Origin: Saccharospirillum mangrovi
GTDB lineage: Bacteria; Pseudomonadota; Gammaproteobacteria; Pseudomonadales; Natronospirillaceae
Direction: 5' to 3'
Assembly (NCBI RefSeq): GCF_003367315.1
Contig: NZ_CP031415.1
Coordinates: forward strand, 2,106,001 to 2,170,000
Length of the DNA: 64,000 nt
Made by a program: the position numbers and the translations under genes. Shown here piece after piece: positions 53,263 to 63,678 of the stretch; position 1 is the first letter of the stretch, and each line of letters begins with the position of its first letter. The notes under the pieces were generated by a model. The model ran no database searches and was not told the DNA's origin. It was given only the letters and a program-made list of their open reading frames with translations.

Positions 53263-54330
53263 TTATTGGATGGAGATACTAGGCCCAGCATCCGCGCCCT
53301 GCAACGCCAAAACAGCCGCCGTGCGCCGCGCCAGCAATTGATAGTGCGCGGTGATCTCGCCATCGGGCTCGGCCACTACGGTGGGTTCGCCATTGTCCGT
53401 CTGTGTGCGGATACCGAGATCCAATGGCAGGCTTTCCAGCAGAGTGACGTCGTAGTCGGTCGCCAATCGTGTACCGCCGCCTTCCCCAAAAATATGTTCG
53501 ATGTGACCGCAATTGGAACAGATGTGCATGGCCATGTTTTCGACGATGCCCAGTACCGGAATATTGACCTTGCGGAACATTTCGATGCCTTTGCGCGCAT
53601 CCAGCAAGGCAATGTCTTGTGGTGTCGTCACAATCACCGCACCCGATACCGGCACTTTTTGCGCCAACGTCAGTTGAATGTCGCCAGTGCCCGGTGGCAT
53701 GTCGATAACCAGATAGTCCAGTTCGTCCCATAACGTTTGCGTCAACAACTGCTGTAACGCACCAGACACCATGGGTCCGCGCCACACCATGGGAGTTTTC
53801 TCGGTGACCAGATAAGCCATCGACATGCTTTGCAAGCCGTGTGCTTCTACCGGAACAAAGTATTTTTCGTCGCGTGTTTGCGGTCGAGTGCCGTCAGCCA
53901 CGCCAAGCATGGCGGCTACGCTCGGGCCGTAAATATCGGCATCCAGGATACCCACTCGTGCGCCTTCAGCTTGCAGCGCCAAGGCCAGGTTAACGGCCGT
54001 GGTGCTTTTGCCGACGCCGCCTTTTCCCGATGCTACGGCGATGATGTTTTTTACGCCCTTCAGCGCCGGCTGATCGATCCGAAGGTTTACTGCACTGGCG
54101 GACCAATCCACCGTCACTTCGGTCTCAACGTCGTCCAGGTGCGCTTCCAGATGGCTTTGCACCAGCATCGTTAAACCACGCGCGTAATGACCGGCCGCAT
54201 AATGCAAGGTGATGTGCACCCTGACCGGGTGATCGCCGTCCAGGCGAATGTCTGCACTGTCGGTTAACGGCCGCTCGGTGTGCGGGTCGGTCAAGGTACC
54301 CAGCAGGGTGTGGATGCGATCGTGGGACAT
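53263..54330 (-). CDS. mrp: Iron-sulfur cluster carrier Mrp/ApbC
   Basis: A 355-residue deviant-Walker P-loop NTPase. An N-terminal MIP18-like domain (about 1-90) precedes ASGKGGVGKST near 98-108, DADIYGPSVAAMLG near 129-142, IDMPPGTGDIQLTL near 201-214 and the Fe-S binding CSNCGH near 267-272. It carries and transfers 4Fe-4S clusters. In many gammaproteobacteria mrp is beside metG and the rnf genes; here manC separates mrp from metG. The Rsx complex genes downstream of metG are Fe-S rich. Confidence 0.94.
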   Translation of the reverse strand: MSHDRIHTLLGTLTDPHTERPLTDSADIRLDGDHPVRVHITLHYAAGHYARGLTMLVQSHLEAHLDDVETEVTVDWSASAVNLRIDQPALKGVKNIIAVASGKGGVGKSTTAVNLALALQAEGARVGILDADIYGPSVAAMLGVADGTRPQTRDEKYFVPVEAHGLQSMSMAYLVTEKTPMVWRGPMVSGALQQLLTQTLWDELDYLVIDMPPGTGDIQLTLAQKVPVSGAVIVTTPQDIALLDARKGIEMFRKVNIPVLGIVENMAMHICSNCGHIEHIFGEGGGTRLATDYDVTLLESLPLDLGIRTQTDNGEPTVVAEPDGEITAHYQLLARRTAAVLALQGADAGPSISIQ

Positions 54331-54427
54331 ATCAAACTCGATTGGAAAATGGACGCGAGGGCTAGATGGGGATTCGGTCGGGCCTTCTAAAGTCGGCCCG
54401 ACCTGTTCAAGCTAAGCGGTAGGCGAA

Positions 54428-55831
54428 TTAACTGCGGCCGTAGCGATCGGTGAAACGCACGATGTCGTCTTCACCCAGGTAACTGCCGGTCTGGACTTCA
54501 ATCAGTTCCAGCGGAATCTTGCCCGGGTTTTCCAGTGCGTGAACGGTACCGATGGGAATGTAGACCGATTCGTTTTCGCTCAGCATGCGGGTGTCGTCGC
54601 CAATAGTGACATTCGCCGTACCGCTGACCACCACCCAATGTTCGGCGCGATGGTGATGCATCTGCACCGACAACTTTTCTCCCGGTTTGACGGTGATGCG
54701 TTTCACCTGATGGCGCTCGCCCATATTGATGGTTTTGTACGCCCCCCAGGGGCGATGAACGCGTGCATGCAATTGATGTTCGCTGCGACCGTCTTGTTTG
54801 ATCTGGTTAACGATCTCTTTGACGTCTTGCGCCCGCTCGCGCGGGATAACCAGCACCGCATCGTCGGTTTCGATGATCGCCAGGTCATTCACACCTACGG
54901 CCGCCACCAGCCGACTTTCGGCACGGATCAAATTGCCGCTGGCCTGATGCGTCAATACATCGCCTTGCAACACGTTGCCATCGCTGTCTTTGTCGCTCAG
55001 ATCGTACAGCGCCGACCAGGCACCGATGTCGCTCCAATCGCCGGCGTAGGGCACGACGACGGCCCGGTCGGTGTGTTCCATGATGGCGTAATCGATGGAA
55101 TCGGACGGGCTTTTGGCAAAGGCTTCGGCGTCGACGCGGATAAAATCCAGATCGTTGTATTCGCCCGCCATAGCCGCTTCAGTAGCACTGTAAATCGCTG
55201 GCTGGTGGCGCTTCAGCTCATCCAGATAGATGCTTGCCTTGAACACGAACATGCCCGAGTTCCAATAGTGACGACCACTTTGCACATAGCCAGCAGCCGT
55301 TTCGGCATCGGGCTTTTCCCGGAATGCCGCCACGGCACTCACCTGCCCTGGCTGAGCAGCTTCGATGTAGCCATAGCCGGTTTCCGGATACGTTGGCTGA
55401 ACACCAAAGGTAACCAGTTTGTCCGCTTGCGCTTGTTCCAACGCTTGCTGCAGCACGGCACCAAATGCGGCCTGATCCTGAATCACATGGTCGGCCGGTA
55501 ATACCACCAGCACCGCATCGGGATTGCGTTGCAGCGCCTGAAAGGCCGCCAATGCAATGGCCGGAGCGGTATTGCGGCCTTGGGGTTCGAGAATCAAATC
55601 GCCCTTAATGTTCAGGTCAGACAATTGTTGAGCAATTAAAAAACGGTGTTCGTCATTACAGACAACAATGGGCGCTTCAACCAGACCCGCCACTTGTGCC
55701 CGTTCAATGGTTTGCTGAATCAGGCTGTGTTCTGTGCTGGTCAGTCGGATGCACTGCTTGGGAAAGAGCTCTCGTGATACCGGCCATAGCCGTGAGCCCA
55801 CACCACCAGCCAACAAAACGGGAATAATCAA
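54428..55831 (-). CDS. manC: Mannose-1-phosphate guanylyltransferase/mannose-6-phosphate isomerase
   Basis: A 467-residue bifunctional type II PMI. The nucleotidyltransferase signature LLAGGVGSRLWPVS is at residues 6-19, VLPADHVIQ near 109-117 and FREKPDAETA near 169-178. The C-terminal cupin isomerase has HRPWGAYKTI near 355-364 and VQMHHHRAEHWVV near 391-403. It makes GDP-mannose from mannose-6-phosphate with ManB. The start is a TTG at 55831, supported by AGGAG about 10 bases before and by its direct fit to the family N-terminus. An extended -10 promoter lies upstream. Confidence 0.94.
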   Translation of the reverse strand: MIIPVLLAGGVGSRLWPVSRELFPKQCIRLTSTEHSLIQQTIERAQVAGLVEAPIVVCNDEHRFLIAQQLSDLNIKGDLILEPQGRNTAPAIALAAFQALQRNPDAVLVVLPADHVIQDQAAFGAVLQQALEQAQADKLVTFGVQPTYPETGYGYIEAAQPGQVSAVAAFREKPDAETAAGYVQSGRHYWNSGMFVFKASIYLDELKRHQPAIYSATEAAMAGEYNDLDFIRVDAEAFAKSPSDSIDYAIMEHTDRAVVVPYAGDWSDIGAWSALYDLSDKDSDGNVLQGDVLTHQASGNLIRAESRLVAAVGVNDLAIIETDDAVLVIPRERAQDVKEIVNQIKQDGRSEHQLHARVHRPWGAYKTINMGERHQVKRITVKPGEKLSVQMHHHRAEHWVVVSGTANVTIGDDTRMLSENESVYIPIGTVHALENPGKIPLELIEVQTGSYLGEDDIVRFTDRYGRS

Positions 55832-55869
55832 CCTGAGGTCTCCTTGGTCGAGGTTGTCAGAATGCGCGG

Positions 55870-55878
55870 ATCATACCA
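55870..55878 (-). promoter_or_regulatory. Extended -10 promoter for manC
   Basis: On the minus strand TGG-TATGAT (TATGAT at 55870-55875) forms an extended -10 about 40 bases before the manC TTG start. The -35 region is poor, as is usual for extended -10 promoters. Confidence 0.5.
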
Positions 55879-55919
55879 CCGGCAGGCGGGCACTGCCCAC
55901 GCTCACCGTCACACTGCGG

Positions 55920-55948
55920 ATGACGCTGAAATTGCCTTCGGGTAAACT
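55920..55948 (+). promoter_or_regulatory. Promoter for metG
   Basis: ATGACG (55920-55925), a 17-base spacer and TAAACT (55943-55948) lie about 65 bases before the metG start, divergent from the manC promoter. The elements and spacing are the same as those before cysS. Confidence 0.55.
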
Positions 55949-56012
55949 GTGCGGCCCTTTCCGGCCGCCGTTGCGCGGTCGCCGTCGTTGATTCATGAGG
56001 AAGTGCAAAGCA

Positions 56013-58061
56013 ATGAGCGAACCCCGCAAGATACTGGTGACCAGCGCCCTGCCTTACGCCAACGGGCCGATCCATCTGGGTCATATGCTGGAACACATTC
56101 AGACCGACATCTGGGTTCGCTTTCAAAACAGCATGGGCAATATGTGCACCTACGTTTGTGCCGACGACACTCACGGTACGGCCGTCATGCTGCGCGCGGA
56201 AAAAGAAGGCAAGACACCGGAAGATCACATCGATGCCATGCGCGAAGAACACGTGCGTGATTTCCGCGGATTCCTGATCGATCACCACAATTATTACAGC
56301 ACCCACTCGGACGAAAACCGGGTGTTTTCCGAGCAGATTTATAGCCGTTTGAAAGCCAACGGCCACATCACCGTCAAGACCATTCGCCAGCTGTATGACC
56401 CTGAAAAAGAAATCTTCCTGGCCGACCGCTTTGTCAAAGGCACTTGCCCGAAATGCGGCAGCGCCGATCAATACGGCGACGCGTGCGAAGTCTGTTCTGC
56501 AACTTACGAACCGAACGAATTGATCAACCCGCGTTCGGTGTACAGCGGCGCCACACCGGTGGAAAAAGAGTCCGAACACTACTTCTTCGACCTGCCGCAA
56601 TTCCAGGACATGCTGCGCAGCTGGACGCGCTCCGGCACCTTGCAGGACAGCGTTGCCAACAAGCTGGCCGAATGGGTCGACGCTGAGCTGCAACCTTGGG
56701 ATGTCAGCCGCGATGCGCCCTATTTTGGTTTCGAAATTCCCGATGCGCCGGGCAAATATTTTTACGTCTGGTTGGATGCGCCAATCGGTTACATGGCGAG
56801 TTTCAAAAACCTGTGCGACCGTCGCGACGATCTGAATTTCGACGATTACTGGAACAAGGATTCCAGCGCCGAGCTGTATCACTTCATCGGCAAAGACATC
56901 ATCAATTTCCACGCCCTGTTTTGGCCGGCCATGCTCGACAGCGCCAACTACCGTAAACCCAGCGGCGTCTTTGCACACGGCTATGTGACGGTCAACGGCG
57001 AGAAGATGTCCAAGTCGCGTGGCACCTTCATCATGGCCAAAACTTACCTGGAACATCTGAGTCCGGAGTATCTACGTTACTACTACGCTGCCAAATTGGG
57101 CGACGGCGTGGAAGACATCGATTTGTCGCTGACCGATTTTGCCCAGCGGGTGAATTCCGATCTGGTTGGCAAGGTCGTGAACATCGCCAGCCGTTGCGCC
57201 GGTTTTATTAAGAAAGCCGGAGGTAACCTGTCAGACAACGTTGCCGAACCCGCCATGCTGGCTGACTTTCAGGCCGCTGGCGAACGCATCGCCGCGTATT
57301 TCGAAGCGCGTGAATACAGCCGCGCCATTCGCGAAATCATGACGCTGGCCGACCGCGCCAACGAATACATTCAGGCGAAAGCGCCGTGGAGCCTGGCAAA
57401 AGAAGACGGCCGCGATCAAGAAGTGCAGGACATCTGCTCCATGGGCATTCATCTGTTCCGTCTGTTGGCGATTTACCTCGGCCCGGTGCTGCCAGCAATG
57501 AGCGAAAAGATTCGTGAGTTCCTCAACGTTGAAACGTTGCACTTCACGGATCGTCAGACAGTGCTGACCGGTCACGCCATTAACAAATTCAAGCCGTTGC
57601 TGACCCGCATCGAAATGGAACAGATCGATGCCTTGATCGAAGCCAGCAAGGAAGACGCCGCTGCCGAAGCCAAACCGGCCGCATCGAAACCGGCTGAGAA
57701 AAAAGACCCCAAACCGGCCCCCACCGTCGACACAGCCGAAATCGAATTTGCCGATTTTGCCAAGGTCGATCTGCGCGTCGCCAAAGTATTGAGCGCCGAT
57801 TACGTCGATGGCGCCGACAAGCTGCTGCAACTGCAACTGGATGCCGGCAACGGCGAAACCCGTCAGGTGTTTTCCGGCATTCGCAGCCATTACGAACCGG
57901 CCGATCTGGTCGGCAAGTCGGTGGTGCTGGTGTACAACCTGAAGCCACGCAAGATGCGCTTTGGTCTGTCCGAAGGCATGGTGCTGGCGGCCAGCGGTGG
58001 CGACGATCTGTGGGTACTGGAAGGTCCGGCTGCCGCCGCGCCTGGTACCAAAATCAGCTGA
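56013..58061 (+). CDS. metG: Methionyl-tRNA synthetase
   Basis: A 682-residue class I synthetase (E. coli 677). HIGH motif: [11 protein letters not shown] at residues 14-24. The zinc knuckle is [17 protein letters not shown] near 145-161, the KMSKS loop [10 protein letters not shown] near 329-338, and a C-terminal EMAP-II-like tRNA-binding domain covers about 580-682 ([15 protein letters not shown] near 580). It is preceded by an Ala/Lys/Pro-rich linker. The ATG at 56013 has GAGGAAG about 10 bases upstream; an ATG six codons earlier is less likely. It starts a plus-strand run towards the rsx operon. Confidence 0.96.
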   Translation: MSEPRKILVTSALPYANGPIHLGHMLEHIQTDIWVRFQNSMGNMCTYVCADDTHGTAVMLRAEKEGKTPEDHIDAMREEHVRDFRGFLIDHHNYYSTHSDENRVFSEQIYSRLKANGHITVKTIRQLYDPEKEIFLADRFVKGTCPKCGSADQYGDACEVCSATYEPNELINPRSVYSGATPVEKESEHYFFDLPQFQDMLRSWTRSGTLQDSVANKLAEWVDAELQPWDVSRDAPYFGFEIPDAPGKYFYVWLDAPIGYMASFKNLCDRRDDLNFDDYWNKDSSAELYHFIGKDIINFHALFWPAMLDSANYRKPSGVFAHGYVTVNGEKMSKSRGTFIMAKTYLEHLSPEYLRYYYAAKLGDGVEDIDLSLTDFAQRVNSDLVGKVVNIASRCAGFIKKAGGNLSDNVAEPAMLADFQAAGERIAAYFEAREYSRAIREIMTLADRANEYIQAKAPWSLAKEDGRDQEVQDICSMGIHLFRLLAIYLGPVLPAMSEKIREFLNVETLHFTDRQTVLTGHAINKFKPLLTRIEMEQIDALIEASKEDAAAEAKPAASKPAEKKDPKPAPTVDTAEIEFADFAKVDLRVAKVLSADYVDGADKLLQLQLDAGNGETRQVFSGIRSHYEPADLVGKSVVLVYNLKPRKMRFGLSEGMVLAASGGDDLWVLEGPAAAAPGTKIS

Positions 58062-58084
58062 TTCCAACAATCGACTGATACCCA

Positions 58085-58945
58085 ATGGGCGAACTCTTCG
58101 CGCTGTTGGCGGCACTGTCCTGGACAGTCGCCGCCTACGGTTTCCGGCATCTCGGCGGCCAACTGACACCGCTGCAACTGAACTTCTGGAAAGGTGTGTT
58201 GGCCTGCTTTGGCCTGGCGGTGTTTATCGCCTTATCAGGCCAATGGATTGCTCTGCCCGCCCGTGTCTGGACACCGCTGTTGCTTAGCGGCCTGATCGGC
58301 ATCGCGCTCGGCGATACGCTGTTGTTTTCGGCGCTGAACCGCATCGGTGAACGCACTACCCTGACCATTGCGGAATCTGCCGCGCCATTGTTCACCATCG
58401 GCCTGGGCATGTTGTGGCTGGGCGAGTTTCTGACGCTGTGGCAATGGCTCGGTGCGGCCTTAATTTTGCCCGCGCTGTTTTGGGTGTTGGAGCCAAGTAA
58501 TCCGACGCATCGCAACCATCCTTTATCGGGACTGAGTTTTGCGATAGGAGCCGCTTTGTGTCAGGCGTTGGGCATAATATTAACGCGCCAGGTATTTCTC
58601 TCTATTGATTTGCCCGCCAGCCAGGGGGCGTTGTTGCGAATCGCCGCAGGCGTTGCCGTCTTGCCTTTGGTATTACGGCTGCGTAACCAGCCGATTTGGC
58701 TCAGACTCAATGCGCGGCAATGGCTGCTGCTGGTCATTAGCACTTTCTTAGGCACGCTCTTGGGCATCTGGTTTCAACAACTGGCCGTTAAACACGCCGA
58801 AGCTGGCGTGGTACAAACGCTGATTGCCACCTGCGCCATCATGGCCTTTGCCATTGACCGTTTACGCGGCAACCGCGCTTCAAACAAAGCCTGGGTTGGA
58901 TTGGCGCTGGCGTTCAGTGGCGTTGCGTTAATCGCTCTGAGCTGA
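58085..58945 (+). CDS. EamA/DMT-family transporter
   Basis: A 286-residue protein with ten predicted membrane spans in two EamA repeats (about 1-132 and 147-286). Typical elements are ALLAALSWTVAAYGFRHL near 6-23, ALGDTLLFSALNRIGERTTL near 77-96 and GTLLGIWFQQLAVKHAEAGVV near 223 onward. The family exports metabolites or drugs; the substrate is not predictable. It follows metG after 23 bases and may be cotranscribed, and is separated from rsxA by a strong promoter. Confidence 0.85.
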   Translation: MGELFALLAALSWTVAAYGFRHLGGQLTPLQLNFWKGVLACFGLAVFIALSGQWIALPARVWTPLLLSGLIGIALGDTLLFSALNRIGERTTLTIAESAAPLFTIGLGMLWLGEFLTLWQWLGAALILPALFWVLEPSNPTHRNHPLSGLSFAIGAALCQALGIILTRQVFLSIDLPASQGALLRIAAGVAVLPLVLRLRNQPIWLRLNARQWLLLVISTFLGTLLGIWFQQLAVKHAEAGVVQTLIATCAIMAFAIDRLRGNRASNKAWVGLALAFSGVALIALS

Positions 58946-58987
58946 ATCCATCGTTCTTGCATTCGACGCGAACCCGGCATAGCGACC

Positions 58988-59016
58988 TTGAGAGGCCGGA
59001 GTCATTTCCCGATAAT
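58988..59016 (+). promoter_or_regulatory. Strong sigma70 promoter for the rsx operon
   Basis: TTGAGA (58988-58993, 5/6) and GATAAT (59011-59016, 5/6) have the ideal 17-base spacing, 37 bases ahead of rsxA. It is the best promoter match in the window. Confidence 0.78.
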
Positions 59017-59053
59017 GACGCCCGCTTCCGCCCGGCATTTAGGACCGACTGCC

Positions 59054-59638
59054 ATGACCGACTACATTCTGCTGTTGGTAGCCACCATTCTGGTGAACAA
59101 CTTTGTGTTGGTTCAGTTTCTGGGCCTGTGTCCGTTTATGGGCGTGTCCAACAAGCTGGAAACCGCCGTTGGCATGTCGTTGGCAACCACCTTCGTATTA
59201 ACGCTGTCGTCGGTCGCCAGCTACGTCGTTTATGCCTGGCTGCTGGAACCACTCGGTCTGACCTATCTGAAAACCATCAGCTTTATTCTGGTGATCGCCT
59301 TTATGGTGCAGTTCACCGAAATGCTGGTGCGTAAAACCAGCCCGTTGCTGTATCGAGTGTTGGGTATTTTCCTGCCGCTGATCACCACCAACTGCGCCGT
59401 GCTCGGCGTCGCTTTGCTCAACATCAGTCGCCAGAATTCGCTGGTGGAAAGTTTCCTCTATGGCTTTGGTGCGGCAGTCGGTTTTTCGCTGGTGCTGGTG
59501 TTGTTTGCCGCGCTGCGTGAACGCCTGGCCGTGGCTGACGTGCCGCAGCCGTTTCAAGGCCCGGCGATTGGCATGATGACCGCTGGCATTATGGCGCTGG
59601 CCTTTATGGGCTTTTCCGGCCTGGTTGCGGTGGGCTGA
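59054..59638 (+). CDS. rsxA: Electron transport complex subunit RsxA
   Basis: A 194-residue membrane protein with six spans (E. coli 193). The start [21 protein letters not shown] and the segments [12 protein letters not shown] near 20-31 and [15 protein letters not shown] near 110-124 are typical; the two conserved Cys of these segments bind an intramembrane Fe-S cluster in Rnf/Nqr. The Rsx (Rnf) complex couples electron transfer between NADH and ferredoxin or SoxR to ion movement. The ATG at 59054 is used; the upstream in-frame TTG is part of the promoter. Confidence 0.95.
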   Translation: MTDYILLLVATILVNNFVLVQFLGLCPFMGVSNKLETAVGMSLATTFVLTLSSVASYVVYAWLLEPLGLTYLKTISFILVIAFMVQFTEMLVRKTSPLLYRVLGIFLPLITTNCAVLGVALLNISRQNSLVESFLYGFGAAVGFSLVLVLFAALRERLAVADVPQPFQGPAIGMMTAGIMALAFMGFSGLVAVG

Positions 59639-59641
59639 GCG

Positions 59642-60202
59642 ATGTGGACAGCCGTTATTACTCTGTTGATTGTCGCCGCTGTACTCGGCGCCGCACTCGG
59701 TTATGCGTCGGTGCGGTTTAAGCCCGAAGGCAATGCCATTGTCGATGAGATCGACAACGTACTGCCGCAAACACAATGCGGCCAATGCGGCTATCCCGGT
59801 TGCCGACCCTACGCCGAAGCCATCGCTGGCGGCGACAAGATCAACAAATGCCCGCCCGGTGGCGAATCAACGATTCAGGCGTTAGCCGATTTGCTGGACG
59901 TAGAACCGGAACCGCTCGATGCCGAACACGGCGTTGAAAAAGCCAAGATGGTGGCAGTGATTCGCGAGGCCGAGTGCATCGGCTGCACCAAGTGCATTCA
60001 GGCCTGCCCGGTTGACGCCATTCTCGGCGCCGCCAAACAAATGCACACCGTGATCGAAAGCGAATGCACCGGCTGCGATCTGTGCGTTGAGCCGTGCCCG
60101 GTCGATTGCATCGACATGGTGGAAGTCGCCACCGATTTCGACCACTGGCATCTGGCTAAACCCGCAGCGCTGATCGCCACCGACCGGGAGCACGCCGCAT
60201 GA
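59642..60202 (+). CDS. rsxB: Electron transport complex subunit RsxB
   Basis: A 186-residue Fe-S protein. An N-terminal membrane anchor (about 5-24) is followed by the Cys cluster [13 protein letters not shown] near 45-57 and a later Cys (INKCPPGG near 68-75), and two 4Fe-4S ferredoxin motifs [12 protein letters not shown] near 110-121 and [12 protein letters not shown] near 140-151. RsxB passes electrons between RsxC and membrane subunits. It starts 3 bases after rsxA and overlaps rsxC by 4. Confidence 0.95.
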   Translation: MWTAVITLLIVAAVLGAALGYASVRFKPEGNAIVDEIDNVLPQTQCGQCGYPGCRPYAEAIAGGDKINKCPPGGESTIQALADLLDVEPEPLDAEHGVEKAKMVAVIREAECIGCTKCIQACPVDAILGAAKQMHTVIESECTGCDLCVEPCPVDCIDMVEVATDFDHWHLAKPAALIATDREHAA

Positions 60203-61980
60203 ACGCGCCGCTGATCATCACCGACCGGCCGCATCGTTTTCACGGCGGTATCCACCCGGCCGACAACAAGGCCCAGTCCAACGCGACCGCCATCGAAGCG
60301 GTGCCGTTGCCATCAACCTTGATTCTGCCGCTACGCATGCACCTGGGTGCGCCGGCCGAGCCACGCGTCAATGTTGGCGGCACCGTATTGAAAGGCGACA
60401 TCCTGGCCGACGCGGTCGGCGCCATCAGCGCGGCTGTGCACGCACCAACGTCTGGTCGCATTGTCGCCATCGAAGAACGAGTGATCGCTCACGAATCCGG
60501 TCTGAGTGCGCCCTGCATCATTCTCGAAGCCGATGGCGAAGATGCCTGGCGCGAACGCCACGGCTACCCCAACTGGCGCCAGCAAGACGCCGCGACACTG
60601 ATTCAGCGGCTGCGCGACTGCGGCCTCGCCGGCCTCGGTGGCGCGGGTTTTCCGACCGATGTGAAATACCGCAACCGACATCAGCCGATAACGTCACTGA
60701 TCATCAACGCTGCCGAGTGCGAGCCCTACATCACTGCCGACGACCGGCTGATGCGCGAACGCGCCGCCAAAATTGTCGAAGGCGCGGCCATCGCAGCATC
60801 GTTAGTCGGCGCCACTCAGCTACGCCTTGGCATTGAAGACAACAAGCCCGAAGCACTGGCGGCAATGACGGCGGCAGCCGAAGCACTGGGCATTGCCTTG
60901 CGCGTTACCGTTGTGCCGACTAAGTACCCGAGCGGCGGTGAAAAACAACTGATCCAGTTGATCACTGGTCAGGAAGTGCCGGCCGGTGGCCTGCCGTCGG
61001 ACCTCGGCATCGTCTGCCAGAACGTCGGCACGCTGGCGGCCATTCGCGCCGCCGTGGTTGAAGATGAACCGCTGATACGCCGCATCACCACCGTTACTGG
61101 CGGTGCCGTTGAGCGCCCCGGCAACTACGAGGTGTTGATCGGTACGCCAATCGAAACCCTGTTGAACCACGCCGGTGTGCATCTGAAGAACGCCGACCGC
61201 GTGATTATGGGCGGCCCGATGATGGGTTTTGCGTTGCCCGACATAACCGCGCCGCTGGTCAAAACCACCAACTGCCTGCTGGCGCCAACGCGACGTGAAT
61301 TGCCCAAACCACAGCCGGACAACCCCTGCATTCGCTGCGGCCAATGCGAGCAGGTATGCCCGGCCGGGCTGCTGCCCCAGCAATTGTTGTGGGCCGCCAA
61401 GAGCCGCAATCTGGACAGCGCCGAACTGCACTCCATTGCCGATTGCATCGAATGCGGCGCCTGCGCCTGGGTCTGCCCGAGCCAGATTCCGCTGGTGCAT
61501 TACTACCGCTACGCCAAAGGCGAAATTCGCCAGGAACGCGAAGAGCAGGACCAATCCGATCGCGCCCGCGCCCGCTTCGAAGCGCGCCAGGCGCGATTGG
61601 AAAAAGAGCAGCAGGAAAAAGAAGCTCGCCGCGCCGCCCGCGCTCAAGCCGCCGCCGAAGCACAGGCACGCAAACAGGTGGAAAGCGGCGATGGCTCCGC
61701 CGATCCGGTTCAGGCAGCACTCGAGCGAGCCCGCGCCAAACGCGCTGAGCGTCAGGCAAATCCAACCGCAGACGCTGCGCCGACCTTGGCCGAGCTGGAA
61801 AAAGCGCTCGCAACCGCCGCAGCCAAAGTTGAAAAAGCCAACGAGCGTTTGCTGGCGGCCGAAAAAGATGCGCCCGACACCGTGCCGGCGCTGCAACAGG
61901 CCATCGGTAAACTCGAAGAAAAACACCGCCAGGCGCAACAAGCGCTGGAAGCGGCGCGCGATAAGGACGCTTCCGTATGA
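60199..61980 (+). CDS. rsxC: Electron transport complex subunit RsxC
   Basis: A 593-residue NADH/FMN/Fe-S subunit. The FMN- and NADH-binding part contains [16 protein letters not shown] near 139-154 and [13 protein letters not shown] near 170-182. Two 4Fe-4S motifs follow: [12 protein letters not shown] near 377-388 and [12 protein letters not shown] near 416-427. From about 440 to the end lies a charged Ala/Glu/Lys/Arg-rich coiled-coil tail, a feature of gammaproteobacterial RsxC whose length varies. It is the peripheral subunit that takes electrons from NADH. It overlaps rsxB and rsxD by 4 bases each. Confidence 0.95.
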   Translation: MNAPLIITDRPHRFHGGIHPADNKAQSNATAIEAVPLPSTLILPLRMHLGAPAEPRVNVGGTVLKGDILADAVGAISAAVHAPTSGRIVAIEERVIAHESGLSAPCIILEADGEDAWRERHGYPNWRQQDAATLIQRLRDCGLAGLGGAGFPTDVKYRNRHQPITSLIINAAECEPYITADDRLMRERAAKIVEGAAIAASLVGATQLRLGIEDNKPEALAAMTAAAEALGIALRVTVVPTKYPSGGEKQLIQLITGQEVPAGGLPSDLGIVCQNVGTLAAIRAAVVEDEPLIRRITTVTGGAVERPGNYEVLIGTPIETLLNHAGVHLKNADRVIMGGPMMGFALPDITAPLVKTTNCLLAPTRRELPKPQPDNPCIRCGQCEQVCPAGLLPQQLLWAAKSRNLDSAELHSIADCIECGACAWVCPSQIPLVHYYRYAKGEIRQEREEQDQSDRARARFEARQARLEKEQQEKEARRAARAQAAAEAQARKQVESGDGSADPVQAALERARAKRAERQANPTADAAPTLAELEKALATAAAKVEKANERLLAAEKDAPDTVPALQQAIGKLEEKHRQAQQALEAARDKDASV

Positions 61981-63008
61981 TGCCCGTGTCGAATTCCGCA
62001 CCCCACCTGCAAGGGCCAGGCTCGGTCCAGCAAGTCATGGGGCTGGTTCTGGTGGTGCTGATTCCCGGCTGGGTCGTGCTGATCGGTTCGTTTAGCTGGG
62101 GTTATTTGATCAACCCGCTGCTGGCTGGCGCGACGGCGTTGGCCGCAGAAGCTGCATTACTGAAACTGCGCGGCCGCCCGGTGTTGTTTTTCCTCAAAGA
62201 CCTCAGCGCCCTGGTGACGGCCGCCTTGTTGGCGCTGGCACTGCCGCCCTTGTCGCCCTGGTGGCTGACGATATTAGGCACCGCCATTGCGCTGGTGTTC
62301 GCCAAGCATCTGTTTGGCGGGCTCGGCAACAACCCGTTCAACCCGGCGATGGTGGCGTATGCAATGCTGCTGGTGTCGTTGCCGCTCTATATGACCACGC
62401 GTTGGGCGAATCCGGATCAGTGGCTGTCGTTCAGCGATACGCTGGCCGTGATTTTTGCCGGCGGCGTGCCAATCGATGCGGCGACTGCGGCGACGCCGTT
62501 GGATGTCTACAAACTGAACATCGCCAGCCAAACGGCCAGCGAAGTGCTGCGCGCGCCTGTGTTTGGCAGTTTTGTCGCTCAAGGTTGGGATGTCGCCAAT
62601 CTGGCGTTTTTGCTCGGCGGTTTGTTTTTGATCTGGCGGCGCATCATCAGTTGGCACATTCCGCTGGCGTTGCTCGGCACGCTGGCGTTGATGAGTCTGT
62701 TGTTCGGCTCCGATGCCGATCTGCGCGTGCCGTTATCACTGCATTTGCTCGGTGGCGCCACCATGTTGGGGGCGTTTTTTATCGCCACCGATCCGGTCAG
62801 CGCTGCAACCTCCAACAAAGGCAAACTGATTTATGGCGCCGGCATTGGTGTGCTGATCTACCTGATCCGCACCTGGGGCAACTACCCGGATGCGGTGGCG
62901 TTCGCGGTGCTGTTGATGAATTTCGCCGCACCGCTGATCGATCATTACAGCCGGCCGCGCGTTTACGGGCACGACAAGGCCATCAAAGGATACAAGCGCG
63001 ATGACTGA
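61977..63008 (+). CDS. rsxD: Electron transport complex subunit RsxD
   Basis: A 343-residue membrane subunit of the NqrB/RnfD family with about ten spans. The segment [20 protein letters not shown] near 110-129 is highly typical, and [10 protein letters not shown] near 167-176 corresponds to the region where RnfD carries covalent FMN on Thr (probably Thr173). The C-terminal part has [18 protein letters not shown] near 267-284. The start is the first of two adjacent ATG codons overlapping the rsxC stop. It overlaps rsxG by 8 bases. Confidence 0.94.
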   Translation: MMPVSNSAPHLQGPGSVQQVMGLVLVVLIPGWVVLIGSFSWGYLINPLLAGATALAAEAALLKLRGRPVLFFLKDLSALVTAALLALALPPLSPWWLTILGTAIALVFAKHLFGGLGNNPFNPAMVAYAMLLVSLPLYMTTRWANPDQWLSFSDTLAVIFAGGVPIDAATAATPLDVYKLNIASQTASEVLRAPVFGSFVAQGWDVANLAFLLGGLFLIWRRIISWHIPLALLGTLALMSLLFGSDADLRVPLSLHLLGGATMLGAFFIATDPVSAATSNKGKLIYGAGIGVLIYLIRTWGNYPDAVAFAVLLMNFAAPLIDHYSRPRVYGHDKAIKGYKRDD

Positions 63009-63678
63009 CTCGACCGACACCCTGACGCTCAGCGGTGCCATTCGTCGCGGCGCCATCGGCCTGGGTTTGTTTGCGGTGTTCACCGCCGGCCTGATTGCCG
63101 CCACTCAGCAATGGACCGCCGAACGCATCGCCAACAATCAGCGCGCCTTTGAAGCCCAGACGTTGTTAGCGCTGGTGCCGGAAGAGCAGCACGACAACCA
63201 ACTGCTCGACACCGCGTTCAGCACGCAATTACCGACGCTGACCGACACAGATTTACTGCGCCTGCCGGAACCGGCGGACTGGTATCAGGCAAAGCTGAAC
63301 AACGAGGTCGTTGCGGTGATCCTGCCGTTGGTCGCCCCCGAAGGCTACACCGAGGCCATCCGCCTGATCATGGCCGTAGACCGCAGCGGCACCTTGCTCG
63401 GCGTGCGCGTTACCGCCCATCGTGAAACACCGGGTTTGGGCGATCAGGTGGAGTTGAGCAAATCGGACTGGATTTTGAATTTCGACGGCCAATCGCTGAG
63501 CCAACCGCCACTCGAAAACTGGCAAGTCAAAAAAGACGGCGGTGCGTTTGACCAACTGACCGGCGCCACCATCACGCCACGCGCTGTTGTTCGGGCGGTG
63601 GCGCGCGGTCTGCAATTTTTCGAACGTAACCGGGCGGTGTTGTTATCGTTGAATCCGACGGAGGCTGAGGCGTCATGA
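63001..63678 (+). CDS. rsxG: Electron transport complex subunit RsxG
   Basis: A 225-residue subunit with one N-terminal span (about 17-36) and a periplasmic FMN-binding domain. [12 protein letters not shown] near 141-152 and the flavinylation motif [15 protein letters not shown] near 186-200 are visible; the second Thr of TGAT is the expected covalent FMN site, normally attached by ApbE. It overlaps rsxD by 8 bases and its stop overlaps the rsxE start (ATGA). Confidence 0.94.
   Translation: MTDSTDTLTLSGAIRRGAIGLGLFAVFTAGLIAATQQWTAERIANNQRAFEAQTLLALVPEEQHDNQLLDTAFSTQLPTLTDTDLLRLPEPADWYQAKLNNEVVAVILPLVAPEGYTEAIRLIMAVDRSGTLLGVRVTAHRETPGLGDQVELSKSDWILNFDGQSLSQPPLENWQVKKDGGAFDQLTGATITPRAVVRAVARGLQFFERNRAVLLSLNPTEAEAS

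Noticed and set aside
54539-55501. A 320-codon plus-strand frame opposite manC
   Set aside because: Antisense shadow of manC; no recognisable protein features.
55857-57056. A 399-codon minus-strand open frame opposite metG and its promoter
   Set aside because: It is a mirror of the strongly conserved metG reading frame in GC-rich DNA, has no recognisable domain and overlaps the divergent promoters.
60820-62001. A 393-codon minus-strand open frame opposite rsxC
   Set aside because: Low-complexity Phe/Gly/Ala-rich translation that mirrors the coiled-coil tail of RsxC; no family features or ribosome site.
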